A stretch of DNA of 32,806 nucleotides from an uncultured Lachnospiraceae bacterium (GTDB lineage: Bacteria; Bacillota_A; Clostridia; Lachnospirales; Lachnospiraceae): contig CADBQK010000387.1 of the NCBI GenBank assembly GCA_902796775.1, forward strand, positions 1 through 32,806. Direction: 5' to 3'. Both the position numbers and the translations under genes were made by a program. Within the stretch, counting starts at the first letter, position 1. Every line of letters begins with the position of its first letter. Shown here in pieces: positions 1 to 8,369 of the stretch. The notes under the pieces are model-generated. The model had not been told where the DNA came from, searched no databases, and saw nothing but the letters and a program-made list of their open reading frames with translations.

Positions 1-165
1 CAGGGCCTTAAACGATAGCCTACAGGAAAAGCGCCGAAGGCGCGAGGCCACGCGCAGAGCGGGGCCACTGTAGGCATAACGTTTAAAGGGCCGCAAGTAG
101 AGTGGAGCGGAAGCAGGGGCCTTTGGCGACAGCCGTCGGCATAAGCACCGAGAGGTGCGTTTTCT
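1..165 (+). ncRNA. Candidate structured non-coding RNA (possibly raiA-motif-like)
   Basis: This stretch has no convincing reading frame but a dense set of nested complementary segments. TTAAACG (8-14) pairs with CGTTTAA (80-86), and inside it GCCTACAG (18-25) pairs perfectly with CTGTAGGC (68-75). Within that arm, GCGCC (31-35) pairs with GGCGC (39-43), and GGCC (46-49) with GGCC (63-66) around a CGC/GCG extension. A G-rich segment (88-121) has further GGCC and CCGC/GCGG options. The 3' end is a GCACC-GAGA-GGTGC hairpin (145-158) followed by GTTTTCTCC, which sets the strand as +. The size and layout recall large clostridial ncRNAs such as the raiA motif, but I could not confirm a family. The 5' end may lie outside the window. 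Confidence 0.55.
145..164 (+). terminator. Terminator-like hairpin closing the left-edge RNA
   Basis: A five-pair stem GCACC/GGTGC closes a GAGA (GNRA) tetraloop and is followed by a short T-run (GTTTTCT). It is short for an intrinsic terminator but well placed at the 3' end of the folded region and just upstream of a new promoter at 179. Confidence 0.5.
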
Positions 166-178
166 CCTCCCTGCCTCC

Positions 179-207
179 TTGACAAGGAATAACTCTGGGC
201 ATAAAAT
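179..207 (+). promoter_or_regulatory. Sigma-A promoter for the secreted Big-like protein
   Basis: A perfect TTGACA (179-184) is separated by 17 bp from TAAAAT (202-207), so transcription should start near 214. The only upstream ATG of the following gene (206) lies in the -10 box and cannot be the start codon, which supports the TTG start at 260. Confidence 0.8.
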
Positions 208-259
208 GAGAAAACAACCAATTCCGGAAAACATACCCTGCCCATTAAGGAGGAAGACT

Positions 260-967
260 TTGATAGAGAAATCAGCAAAAGGACGATTGCGTAAACTGCT
301 TCGCTTCTGGATCATGGCAGTTTTTCTATCCTTTACTTTGATTACCATAGATTCGTTTGCTTCTGACGGAGATTTACAGACCTCTGAACCGCTTACTTCT
401 GCAAAGGAAGCAGACCCCGGAGTACCTTCTCTCAATAGTATCGAAAATGCAGATGTTGTCTTGTCAAAACGGTTTTTTACCTACGATGGCAATGTCCATA
501 CGCCGTCTATCCTGAAGATTAACGAACAGGCATTAACAGAGGGTACGGATTATACCCTTACCTGGTCTAATGGAGTATCCAAAAAAGCAGGAACATATAC
601 GATTACGATCAAAGGGATAGGAAATTATACCGGAAAAACAAAAGCTTCTTATACAATCGAACGCGCGGATAATCCGATGAGTGTTCGGGCAAAAAGGATC
701 ACGCTGAAACGAAAAAAACTGAGAAAACATTCTGTACATCTAAAGCGCTCAAAAGCGCTGAAAATCAGCCATGCGAAAGGCAGAGTGAGTTTTGACAAAG
801 TAAGCGGGGACCGGCATATCCGGATCAAAAAGAAGACGGGCAAGATTACGGTAAAGAAAGGGATCAAAAAAGGAACTTATATTGTAAAAATGAAAGTGAT
901 CGCTTCCGGAACCGTTAATTATGAACCTTTGGATGAAGTGATTTCCCTGAAAATCCGGATAAAATAA
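260..967 (+). CDS. Small secreted protein with MBG/Big-like repeat modules
   Basis: Unrecognised function; a secreted, very basic protein of 235 residues. I place the start at TTG 260 because AAGGAGG lies at 247-253 with ideal spacing. The protein then opens with a basic stretch and a hydrophobic core ending in an SFA-SD cleavage-like site, a typical signal peptide. Residues about 60-130 form a module with FTYDGN...TYTITIKGIGNYTG, the pattern of MBG/YDG-type beta-sandwich repeats in Firmicutes surface proteins. The last 100 residues are Lys/Arg-rich with KKTGKITVKKGIKKGTYIVK, a Big-like module common in Lachnospiraceae exoproteins. No enzyme motif or LPXTG anchor is seen. It has its own promoter (179-207) and precedes a cell-wall hydrolase, so a role at the cell surface is plausible but inferred. 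Confidence 0.8.
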   Translation: MIEKSAKGRLRKLLRFWIMAVFLSFTLITIDSFASDGDLQTSEPLTSAKEADPGVPSLNSIENADVVLSKRFFTYDGNVHTPSILKINEQALTEGTDYTLTWSNGVSKKAGTYTITIKGIGNYTGKTKASYTIERADNPMSVRAKRITLKRKKLRKHSVHLKRSKALKISHAKGRVSFDKVSGDRHIRIKKKTGKITVKKGIKKGTYIVKMKVIASGTVNYEPLDEVISLKIRIK

Positions 968-978
968 TGGATTATCTC

Positions 979-1007
979 TGGAAAATCTCTATATAATGAT
1001 GTATACT
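979..1007 (+). promoter_or_regulatory. Probable promoter of the NlpC/P60 hydrolase gene
   Basis: TGGAAA (979-984), 17 bp, TATACT (1002-1007) is the better-spaced pair. A TATAAT at 992-997 is an alternative -10 but lacks a -35. Downstream, GTAACAAAA (1008-1016) and TTTTGTAATGTTAC (1026-1039) form an imperfect inverted repeat near the expected transcription start, which could be an operator. Confidence 0.45.
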
Positions 1008-1063
1008 GTAACAAAAGATTCATATTTTTGTAATGTTACTACCTGAAGGGGAGGAGTTATAGC

Positions 1064-3340
1064 GTGAAAAAGATAGTTGCCGGTTTATGTGCCGGAGTTA
1101 TGCTGTTTACAGGGATACTGCCTGCCTATGCTGCAGACGGGATACAGATGTATCCGCTGTCATTAAACAAGTATGTGTCTGTGCAGGCCAAGTCCCGCTT
1201 TGCTGAGCATTGGGATCAGGAAACCGAGACCGAGAGCGGTACAGAAACAGAAGAACAGATAGAAGACAGAATACAGGCCAGAGAAACGGAGTCTTTTAAA
1301 GAACAGAAAGAAACAGAAGAACATACTGAAGAAGAGACTTCCGTGAAGGCCGAAGAAACTGAAAAACAGATTGAAGAAACCGAAAAGGAAACCAGGGAGA
1401 CAGATCCAACAGAGCAGGAAAAAGTCACTGCCCCTCAGACAGAAGAGAGTGAGCAGGAAACTTCAAAGGATGAAGATCCCGAGGCAGCTCCCCAGACTGC
1501 TGAGACCACTGACCAGCCTGCGTCTGAGCTTTCCGGAGATGCCGAAAAAGAAGTGGTCAACAGGGAAGCTGCTGACGCAGCAATCAAAAATGGCTGGGGT
1601 AAAGTTGGGGAATATACACTTTATTACAATCAGGGTAAGTTCCTCAAAGGATTCCAGAAAATCAAAAATGACCAGGGCGTAGAATCGACATATTATTTCG
1701 ATCCTGCGAGCGGTCATATGATGACAGGTTTTGTGTCTGTAAAGAACAGTGCCGGCGTTATGCTGAAGTACTATTTTGCCCCGGATACCGGTATTATGCA
1801 GACCGGTTTTCAGGTAATCAAAAATACTGCAGGTGTCAATCAGAAATTCTATTTTGATCCTGCTGACGGCCATATGCTGACCGGTTTTGCTACTATCCCC
1901 AACGGAGCGGGTACAGCGATGAAGTACTATTTTGATCCTTCGACCGGAGTTATGCAGACTGGTCTTAAGGAGATCAAAAATGCGGCAGGGACTGCATTAA
2001 AATATTACTTCGCCCCTGCTGATGGCCATATGATGACAGGCGTTGTTTCCCTGAAAAACACTGCAGGGATGAATGGCCTCTACTATTTTGATCCTTCAAG
2101 CGGCGCATTATCTCTGATAACAGGGTGGAAGAGCATTACAGCCGGAAAGACAGCATCCAAGTATTATTTCGGTACGGATGGCAAAGCTTATGAAGGCGAG
2201 AAAAAGATCGAAAACTTCTATTACTATTTTAAGCCGGGAACAGGTGTTATGCAGACGGGGTTCGTCAATGTCCCGCTTTCAAACAATACAACCAAGACCT
2301 GTTATTATTCTCCCAGCAATGGGCAGAGGCTTAAAGGACAGCAGAAGATCGGCAGTTATAAGTATTATTTCAAATCCAGCGGCAATATGAAGCGCGGTTT
2401 TGCCAAAATCAAGATCAAGGTCAAGAAAAAAGGCAAGGTTAAGAAAAAGAAAGTAAAGGTTTATTATAACCCGACAAACGGCCGTATGGTTCACGGAATG
2501 GTAACCATCGAAGGCGAGAAGTATTACTTTAATAAGAAAACCGGTGCGATGGAATGGAAGGGACGCCGCTATCAGAATCCGGAAGGATACTATCAGATCC
2601 AGAGCAAGAACATTGTTCTCAAGAACCATGGAAAGTATAAGAGAAATTATACCCTCAATGTTGGTTTTGAAGGCCTGAAGACTGCATGGGTCATGCGTAA
2701 GCTGGGGATTTCCAATGGTATCGGCATGGGCTATGCCGGCGGCGCATATTACAGCTATGATGTCAAGAGTGCAGTCGCAAACTTCCAGAGAAATCATGGT
2801 CTGAAAGCAAACGGAAAGGTGAATCTCAAGACCTGGCAGGCTATGGGCTATACCAAAAAGCAGTGGGAAAGACTTGGCTGTTATGCTTCTCCGCTGATGA
2901 TCAATGAGAACAGTTCCAGGAAAGACTGTGTTGAAGCAATGATCAAGCGTGCATATCAGTATCTGGGTGATGATTACATCATCGGTGCATCCAGTGCTCC
3001 AGGACTTGGCTGCGATTGCTCCGGTCTGGTCATGCAGGGGTTGTTTGCGGCAGGCATTGATATGACTCCGATCAATCCCATTCGTCATGCATATCCCGGC
3101 TTTGAGTACGAGTCAGCCAATATCTGGGCAACCAGTAAACTGAAGCATGTGAGTTACAGCAAGAGGAAGAGGGGAGATATCATCATCTACTCCAATTCCA
3201 GTTATTCAACCGTCATTCACTCCGCAATCTATCTTGGAAAGAATAAGGTCATTGAGTCCTGGCCGAATACGGTGCGGGTATCGCATATCAAGGCAGGGAT
3301 CCATCCCTATGTACTGGGTGTACTGAGGCCGTTCCAGTAA
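1064..3340 (+). CDS. Secreted NlpC/P60 peptidoglycan hydrolase with cell-wall-binding repeats
   Basis: A 758-residue exported cell-wall endopeptidase. The GTG start follows GGGGAGGAG. Residues 1-23 are a signal peptide ending AYA. Residues about 50-165 are a Glu/Thr-rich, low-complexity linker. From 196 to about 350 there are glucan/choline-binding-like repeats with an exact 26-residue period (TGF/TGL at 196, 222, 248, 274, 300, 326, each with YYF and D/S-x-G-x-M). More divergent copies run to about 500. Residues about 535-600 match a PG_binding_1 domain. The C-terminal 140 residues are NlpC/P60: catalytic Cys652 in DCSGLV and His719 in IHSAIYLG. The family usually cleaves D-Glu-meso-DAP bonds in stem peptides; this specificity is inferred. 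The gene is monocistronic, with a terminator at 3448-3486. Confidence 0.93.
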   Translation: MKKIVAGLCAGVMLFTGILPAYAADGIQMYPLSLNKYVSVQAKSRFAEHWDQETETESGTETEEQIEDRIQARETESFKEQKETEEHTEEETSVKAEETEKQIEETEKETRETDPTEQEKVTAPQTEESEQETSKDEDPEAAPQTAETTDQPASELSGDAEKEVVNREAADAAIKNGWGKVGEYTLYYNQGKFLKGFQKIKNDQGVESTYYFDPASGHMMTGFVSVKNSAGVMLKYYFAPDTGIMQTGFQVIKNTAGVNQKFYFDPADGHMLTGFATIPNGAGTAMKYYFDPSTGVMQTGLKEIKNAAGTALKYYFAPADGHMMTGVVSLKNTAGMNGLYYFDPSSGALSLITGWKSITAGKTASKYYFGTDGKAYEGEKKIENFYYYFKPGTGVMQTGFVNVPLSNNTTKTCYYSPSNGQRLKGQQKIGSYKYYFKSSGNMKRGFAKIKIKVKKKGKVKKKKVKVYYNPTNGRMVHGMVTIEGEKYYFNKKTGAMEWKGRRYQNPEGYYQIQSKNIVLKNHGKYKRNYTLNVGFEGLKTAWVMRKLGISNGIGMGYAGGAYYSYDVKSAVANFQRNHGLKANGKVNLKTWQAMGYTKKQWERLGCYASPLMINENSSRKDCVEAMIKRAYQYLGDDYIIGASSAPGLGCDCSGLVMQGLFAAGIDMTPINPIRHAYPGFEYESANIWATSKLKHVSYSKRKRGDIIIYSNSSYSTVIHSAIYLGKNKVIESWPNTVRVSHIKAGIHPYVLGVLRPFQ

Positions 3341-3447
3341 AGATTTTGTAAAGATCCGGCTGCTGGCGGAATATCCGGCAGGACCGGCAATAGGCATGAT
3401 GACGAGACAGCAATGCCTGCAATGTTTATGAAAGTGATTAAAGGAAA

Positions 3448-3486
3448 GGGGTATGGCCGGAGCGGTCATGCCCCTTCTTCTGTTTT
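3448..3486 (+). terminator. Rho-independent terminator after the NlpC/P60 gene
   Basis: GGGGTATGGCC (3448-3458) pairs with GGTCATGCCCC (3464-3474), an 11-pair stem including two G-U pairs, with a GGAGC loop. It is followed by the T-rich tract TTCTTCTGTTTT. Confidence 0.8.
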
Positions 3487-3643
3487 ACGCTTCGATACAA
3501 AGCGGACAGCGTAAGAGCAGAACCGGATCTGATTCCGAAAGAGCATGTCTCTGATTATCCTTCAGTGGATGGCTGGTGATGATCAGAATAGAGAACAGCA
3601 GTCCCTGCTGTGAAAAAGCGGCAATATGAAGGAAGTGCTCGTC

Positions 3644-3672
3644 TTGACTTTACGGATGGTTTTTGTTACACT
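3644..3672 (+). promoter_or_regulatory. Sigma-A promoter of guaB
   Basis: TTGACT (3644-3649), a 17-bp spacer and TACACT (3667-3672). The predicted start near 3679 gives a leader of about 68 nt, too short for a purine riboswitch. Confidence 0.75.
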
Positions 3673-3716
3673 CAAAAAAATCACTATTTATACGGATACT
3701 GTAAGGATTATACAGG

Positions 3717-3729
3717 CAAGACAGTCTTG
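3717..3729. promoter_or_regulatory. Palindrome in the guaB leader, possible operator
   Basis: CAAGAC-A-GTCTTG is a perfect 6+1+6 inverted repeat about 38 nt after the predicted transcription start and 17 bp before the guaB start codon. It could bind a repressor or form a small RNA hairpin near the ribosome site. It matches no operator that I recognise. Confidence 0.35.
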
Positions 3730-3746
3730 AGAAAGCGGGGAGCGAG

Positions 3747-5201
3747 ATGAGCAAAATAATTGGTGAAGGTATCACCTTTGATGATGTACTATTAGTACCG
3801 TCCTATTCTGAAGTCATTCCGAACCAGGTTGACATTACCACGAGACTGACCAATACGATTACACTGAATGTTCCGCTGATGAGCGCCGGGATGGATACCG
3901 TTACAGAGCACCGTATGGCGATTGCAATGGCCAGGCAGGGCGGCATCGGTATCATCCATAAAAATATGTCGATCGAGGCGCAGGCAGAAGAAGTAGACAA
4001 GGTGAAACGTTCTGAAAACGGCGTCATTGCTGATCCTTTCTATCTTTCTCCTAACAATACACTTGCAGATGCGGATGCACTGATGTCCAAATACCGGATT
4101 TCCGGTGTTCCGATTACGGAAAACGGGAAACTGGTTGGTATCCTCACAAACCGCGATCTGAAGTTTGAAGATGACTACTCACGGAAAATCAGCGAATGCA
4201 TGACTTCGGAAGGCCTGGTGACCGCCCGGGAGGGCGTAACCCTTGAAGAGGCGAAGGTCATCCTGGGGAAAGCGCGAAAGGAAAAGCTCCCCATTGTAGA
4301 TGCGGATTTCAATCTCAAGGGTTTGATCACGATCAAGGATATCGAAAAAGCCATCAAGTACCCGCTTGCTGCGAAGGATTCACAGGGCAGGCTTTTGTGC
4401 GGAGCCGGCGTCGGGATAACAGCCAATATCCTGGAACGTGTAAGGGAGCTGGTGGCAGCTCACGCGGATGTCATTGTTATTGATACTGCGCACGGTCATT
4501 CCGCCAATGTTCTGACAACGATCAGCAGTGTAAAAGAGACTTTCCCGGATCTGCAGATCATTGCCGGGAATGTGGCTACCTATGAGGGAACCGAAGCTCT
4601 TATCAAGGCAGGCGTTGACTGCGTTAAGGTCGGGATCGGTCCCGGATCGATCTGTACCACCCGTGTTGTAGCCGGTATCGGCGTGCCGCAGATCAGTGCG
4701 ATCATGAATGCCTATGAAGCTGCAAAGAAATACAACATCCCGATCATTGCCGATGGCGGCATCAAATACTCCGGTGATATTACCAAGTCGATCGCTGCAG
4801 GTGCCAATGTCTGCATGATGGGAAGTATGTTCGCCGGCTGCGATGAGGCACCGGGAGATTTCGAGCTCTTCCAGGGCAGAAAATACAAAGTTTACAGAGG
4901 TATGGGCTCCATCTCCGCCATGGAAAGCGGCAGTAAAGACCGTTATTTCCAGGAGGATGCCAAAAAGCTGGTGCCCGAAGGCGTAGAAGGCCGTGTCGCA
5001 TATAAGGGTATGGTAGAGGATACAGTCTTCCAGTTGGTCGGAGGACTCAGAGCCGGGATGGGCTACTGCGGATGCCGGACAATTGAAGAACTCAAGGAAA
5101 ACGGCAGATTTATCAAGATCTCTGCAGCATCCTTAAAAGAAAGCCATCCTCACGATATTCATATCACAAAAGAAGCGCCAAACTACAGCCTGGATATATA
5201 A
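3747..5201 (+). CDS. guaB: Inosine-5'-monophosphate dehydrogenase
   Basis: Catalyses the NAD-dependent oxidation of IMP to XMP, the committed step of guanine nucleotide synthesis, in the cytoplasm. At 484 residues it has the usual bacterial length. The N-terminal barrel segment ([14 protein letters not shown]) is followed by a tandem CBS pair at about residues 94-205. The barrel then resumes, with catalytic Cys303 in GPGSICTTR and the flap segment [11 protein letters not shown]. The ATG is preceded by GGGGAG at 3737-3742. It has its own promoter and a hairpin-plus-T-run terminator at 5209-5243. No purine-biosynthesis neighbour is present. The palindrome at 3717-3729 is a possible control site. 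Confidence 0.98.
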   Translation: MSKIIGEGITFDDVLLVPSYSEVIPNQVDITTRLTNTITLNVPLMSAGMDTVTEHRMAIAMARQGGIGIIHKNMSIEAQAEEVDKVKRSENGVIADPFYLSPNNTLADADALMSKYRISGVPITENGKLVGILTNRDLKFEDDYSRKISECMTSEGLVTAREGVTLEEAKVILGKARKEKLPIVDADFNLKGLITIKDIEKAIKYPLAAKDSQGRLLCGAGVGITANILERVRELVAAHADVIVIDTAHGHSANVLTTISSVKETFPDLQIIAGNVATYEGTEALIKAGVDCVKVGIGPGSICTTRVVAGIGVPQISAIMNAYEAAKKYNIPIIADGGIKYSGDITKSIAAGANVCMMGSMFAGCDEAPGDFELFQGRKYKVYRGMGSISAMESGSKDRYFQEDAKKLVPEGVEGRVAYKGMVEDTVFQLVGGLRAGMGYCGCRTIEELKENGRFIKISAASLKESHPHDIHITKEAPNYSLDI

Positions 5202-5208
5202 TGGACAG

Positions 5209-5243
5209 GGAGACAGGGGACGGTTCTCTGTCTCCTTTTCTTT
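5209..5243 (+). terminator. Terminator after guaB within a REP-like palindrome
   Basis: GGAGACAG (5209-5216) pairs with CTGTCTCC (5228-5235) around GGGACGGTTCT, followed by TTTTCTTT. The core GACAGGGGACGGTTCTCTGTC resembles a palindromic repeat that I recall being dispersed in many bacterial genomes and associated with REP-type (RAYT) transposases. It can act as a terminator here. Only one copy occurs in this window, so the repeat identity is from memory. Confidence 0.7.
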
Positions 5244-5249
5244 GAAGAA

Positions 5250-5277
5250 GGAGATACAGCAATCGTTCCATGTCTCC
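5250..5277 (+). repeat. Second, related stem-loop between guaB and the M16 peptidase
   Basis: GGAGATA (5250-5256) pairs with TGTCTCC (5271-5277), one G-U pair, 14-nt loop. Its arms repeat those of the preceding terminator (GGAGACA/TGTCTCC), so the two hairpins could also pair with each other. It ends just before the GGAGG of the next gene. Confidence 0.55.
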
Positions 5278-5292
5278 TTATGGAGGATAAAT

Positions 5293-8241
5293 ATGGCATA
5301 TGATTTTTCAATGATTCCGGAGACTTATGAGCTGGTCAGGGAGGAGTATATCCCTGATATTGAGTCTGCCGGAGCGCTTTTGCTGCATAAAAAGACCGGA
5401 GCCAGAGTGGCCCTGCTTTCTAATACTGATGAGAACAAAGTGTTCAGCATTGCTTTCCGCACACCTCCTGAGGACAGTACGGGAGTGGCGCATATTACAG
5501 AGCATTCTGTTCTTTGCGGTTCCCGTGAGTTCCCTGCGAAGGATCCGTTTGTCGAGCTGGTGAAGGGATCTCTTAATACCTTCCTGAATGCGATGACATA
5601 TCCGGACAAGACTGTCTATCCGGTTGCCAGCTGTAATGACAAGGATTTTGATAATCTGCTCCATATATATCTGGATGCCGTTTTTTATCCTAATATTTAT
5701 CAATATAAGGAGATCTTCCTGCAGGAGGGATGGCATTATGAGATGGAAGATGAGAATAGCCCGCTGACCATCAATGGCGTTGTATACAACGAAATGAAAG
5801 GGGCTTTTTCTTCTCCCGAGGATGTCCTCTTCCGCAAGATCAGCAATTCCCTTTATCCGGATACATCCTATGGTGTAGAGTCCGGGGGAGACCCGGATGT
5901 GATCCCGGAGCTGAGTTACGAAGGATTTATTGCCTTTCATAAGAAGTATTATCATCCTTCCAATAGTTTTATCTATTTATACGGGGATATGGATTTTGCC
6001 CAGAAGCTGGATTTTATTGACAGGCATTATCTGTCTGCTTTTGAGGCAGCTCCGTTTGATTCTACGGTACCGCTGCAGAAGGCTTTTGCAGATCCAGTGT
6101 CTTTTGAAGATGTTTATCCGGCAGATTCTGAAGATACCGGCACTTATCTGGCATGCAGCTGGGTGACCGGTGAGAATGGCGATGTTCGGAAATATATCGC
6201 CTTTCAGATCCTCGAATATCTCCTGATGGAAGCTCCGGGCGCACCGCTGAAAGAAGCTCTTCAGAAACGGCAGTTTGGAGAGGATATTTTCGGAACGTTT
6301 GAATCAAGCCTTCGCCAGCCTTATATGTCCATTGTTGCGAAGGGAATTCAGACTGAGGATAAAGAGAAGATCCTGGATGTGATCCGGGAGGAGCTTGAAA
6401 AACTGGCTGATGGAGCCTTAAGCAGCCGTTCTCTGGAAGGTGCAGTCAACGCTATGGAGTTTAAGGCCAGGGAAGCGGATTTCGGAAGGTATCCAAAAGG
6501 GCTGATGTACGGACTGCAGATGCTGGATGGATGGCTGTATGACGAGTACCAGCCGTTTGACTATCTGAAATACCAGGAAGCATTTGACTTCTTCCGTGAT
6601 AATCTGGAAACCGGCTATTTCAACCAACTGATCAGGGAATATATGCTGGATAATCCGCACAGCAGTGTTCTGATGCTTGTTCCCCAGGAAGGGCTCGCCC
6701 TTAAGAGGGAAGAAGAGAAGACTGCCCGTCTGGCTGCAATAAAGGAGTCGCTTTCTGCAGAGGAAGTGGACAATATTCTGGATACATGCAGACAGCTGAA
6801 AGCATGGCAGGAGGCAGAGACTCCCAGAGAGATCCTGGAGAAGATTCCCCTGTTATCCATCAGTGATATCAGGCAGAATGCACAGCCGCTTTTTAATACG
6901 GAAATCGTGATGGACGGCTTTCAGATCGTTCATCATGATATCGAGACGAACGGAATTGCCTATATCAATCTCTTATTTGACTGCAGTCACATAAGTGCAC
7001 AGGAGGTTCCCTATCTGGCGATCCTGGCCGAGATTCTGGGAGAGATCGATACACAGGATCATACATATCAGGAGCTGACGGATGAGATAAACCTGTATAC
7101 AGGAGGGATCCGGACATCCACCTTAGTCCTCCAGAAGGATGATGCGCACAATTACAAAGCGTATTTTTCTGTTTCCGGAAGGGCGCTGTATGCCAATCTG
7201 GAAAAGCTGTTTGCCATCTTTGAAAGTGTGATCCGCAGATCTGTTTATTCTGATACAGGCAGGCTCAAGGAAATCCTCGGCCAGGTTAAGTCGAGGCAGG
7301 AAATGACACTGATGGGAAGCGGTCATGCCGCGGCTGTCCTCAGAGCGACTTCTTATTACAGCGAAGGAGCCTGGTTCAGGGAATTGTCGGAAGGAATCGC
7401 ATTTTATCAGTTCCTGAGTGAACTAATGTCATCCTATGAGGAAAAGAAGGATTCTCTTGCTGCTTCCCTGATGGAACTGGCAGGTAAGGTCTTTGCAAAG
7501 GATCGGCTCATCGTCAGCTATACCTGTGATCAGGAAGGGCTGGAAGCCGGGAAGGGAATGCTTGCATCCCTGGCTGACAGCTTATCATGTGCACAGGGAG
7601 AAGCCGGGAAAAAGCCGGAACGCGTCAATGTCGGGCTCTGCCCTTACAGAAAGGAAGCATTCACCACACCGGGTACGGTCCAGTACAACTGTACTGCAGG
7701 CAGTTTTGCCGATGCGGGCTTTGCTTTTTCCGGGGCGATGAACGTCATGCGCAATATCCTGTCCAATGAGTATCTGTGGACTCAGGTACGGATGCTGGGA
7801 GGAGCCTATGGCTGTATGTGCGCATTTACTACCAGCGGCGACGGCTACTTTACCTCTTACAGAGATCCGAAACTGGCACGTACTTTTGATGTTTACAGAT
7901 CTGCTGCAGAGTTCCTGCGGAGCTTTGACCCGGATGAACGGGAGATGAGGAAGTTTATGATCGGAGCCTTCGGATCAGCGGATGCGCCTCTGACACCTTC
8001 TATGAAGGGAGCCCGCTCGATGTCAGCCTGGCTGACCGGCCGCAGTTATGAAGAAATCCAGAAAATCAGACAGCAGATGCTGGACACTACCGCCGAAGAT
8101 ATCCGCAGCTTCGCAGATGCCGTGGAAGCGGTTGCCCGCTCCGGGAATATCTGTGTCATCGGGAGCGAAAGTGCCATCACAGCAGCTGCGAAAGAAGATC
8201 CTGACATGTTTGATTCGGTCCGTCCTCTGCTGATGCAGTAG
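5293..8241 (+). CDS. M16C zinc metallopeptidase (presequence-protease-like)
   Basis: A 982-residue member of the insulinase-like M16C family, related to organellar PreP/Cym1, which degrades peptides inside a closed chamber of two halves. The inverted zinc motif HxxEH is present as His67, Glu70, His71 in AHITEHSVLC. The downstream Glu ligand is probably in NEMKGAFSSPEDV. The length is right for the fused two-half enzyme and no signal peptide is seen, so it is probably cytoplasmic. I chose ATG 5293 over an in-frame TTG at 5242 because GGAGG lies 7 bp upstream and the TTG sits in the guaB terminator tail. No promoter fits in the 50 bp after that terminator, so expression may depend on read-through from guaB. 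The substrate is unknown. Confidence 0.94.
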   Translation: MAYDFSMIPETYELVREEYIPDIESAGALLLHKKTGARVALLSNTDENKVFSIAFRTPPEDSTGVAHITEHSVLCGSREFPAKDPFVELVKGSLNTFLNAMTYPDKTVYPVASCNDKDFDNLLHIYLDAVFYPNIYQYKEIFLQEGWHYEMEDENSPLTINGVVYNEMKGAFSSPEDVLFRKISNSLYPDTSYGVESGGDPDVIPELSYEGFIAFHKKYYHPSNSFIYLYGDMDFAQKLDFIDRHYLSAFEAAPFDSTVPLQKAFADPVSFEDVYPADSEDTGTYLACSWVTGENGDVRKYIAFQILEYLLMEAPGAPLKEALQKRQFGEDIFGTFESSLRQPYMSIVAKGIQTEDKEKILDVIREELEKLADGALSSRSLEGAVNAMEFKAREADFGRYPKGLMYGLQMLDGWLYDEYQPFDYLKYQEAFDFFRDNLETGYFNQLIREYMLDNPHSSVLMLVPQEGLALKREEEKTARLAAIKESLSAEEVDNILDTCRQLKAWQEAETPREILEKIPLLSISDIRQNAQPLFNTEIVMDGFQIVHHDIETNGIAYINLLFDCSHISAQEVPYLAILAEILGEIDTQDHTYQELTDEINLYTGGIRTSTLVLQKDDAHNYKAYFSVSGRALYANLEKLFAIFESVIRRSVYSDTGRLKEILGQVKSRQEMTLMGSGHAAAVLRATSYYSEGAWFRELSEGIAFYQFLSELMSSYEEKKDSLAASLMELAGKVFAKDRLIVSYTCDQEGLEAGKGMLASLADSLSCAQGEAGKKPERVNVGLCPYRKEAFTTPGTVQYNCTAGSFADAGFAFSGAMNVMRNILSNEYLWTQVRMLGGAYGCMCAFTTSGDGYFTSYRDPKLARTFDVYRSAAEFLRSFDPDEREMRKFMIGAFGSADAPLTPSMKGARSMSAWLTGRSYEEIQKIRQQMLDTTAEDIRSFADAVEAVARSGNICVIGSESAITAAAKEDPDMFDSVRPLLMQ

Positions 8242-8311
8242 GCGATGATCAGGAAAACGAAATAACTCCTGATGGATGCCTGCATCCCGAATGCGATGGG
8301 ATTCTGAATAG

Positions 8312-8340
8312 TTAACCAACATGTTAAAATATGGTATAGT
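8312..8340 (+). promoter_or_regulatory. Probable promoter of era-recO
   Basis: TTAACC (8312-8317), 17 bp, TATAGT (8335-8340), ending 29 bp before the era start codon. Confidence 0.6.
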
Positions 8341-8369
8341 AATGATAAAAACAATACAGGAGTTCAGGT

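Larger units (their letters stand above)
3341..3746. other. 406-bp intergenic region between the NlpC/P60 gene and guaB
   Basis: No gene is supported here. The first 100 bp contain short inverted repeats (AGGCAT 3392-3397 with ATGCCT 3413-3418, and a CTG-G-CGGA/TCCG-G-CAG arm at about 3362-3382). A terminator lies at 3448-3486, and about 155 bp follow in which I see nothing. Then come the guaB promoter (3644-3672) and leader. Confidence 0.6.

Noticed and set aside
1..165. Cobalamin riboswitch suggested by GGGGCCACTG
   Set aside because: Other required B12-box and core elements are absent, and no transporter or cobalamin gene follows.
1216..1428. Antisense frame opposite the Glu/Thr linker
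   Set aside because: A by-product of low-complexity GAA/ACA codons; no ribosome site and a Ser/Val-only composition.
1650..2120. Regularly spaced repeats (78 bp) that might be CRISPR-like
   Set aside because: They are in-frame 26-codon protein repeats of the cell-wall-binding region, diverged at the DNA level.
3673..3746. Purine riboswitch upstream of guaB
   Set aside because: The leader is only about 68 nt and has no three-way-junction consensus.
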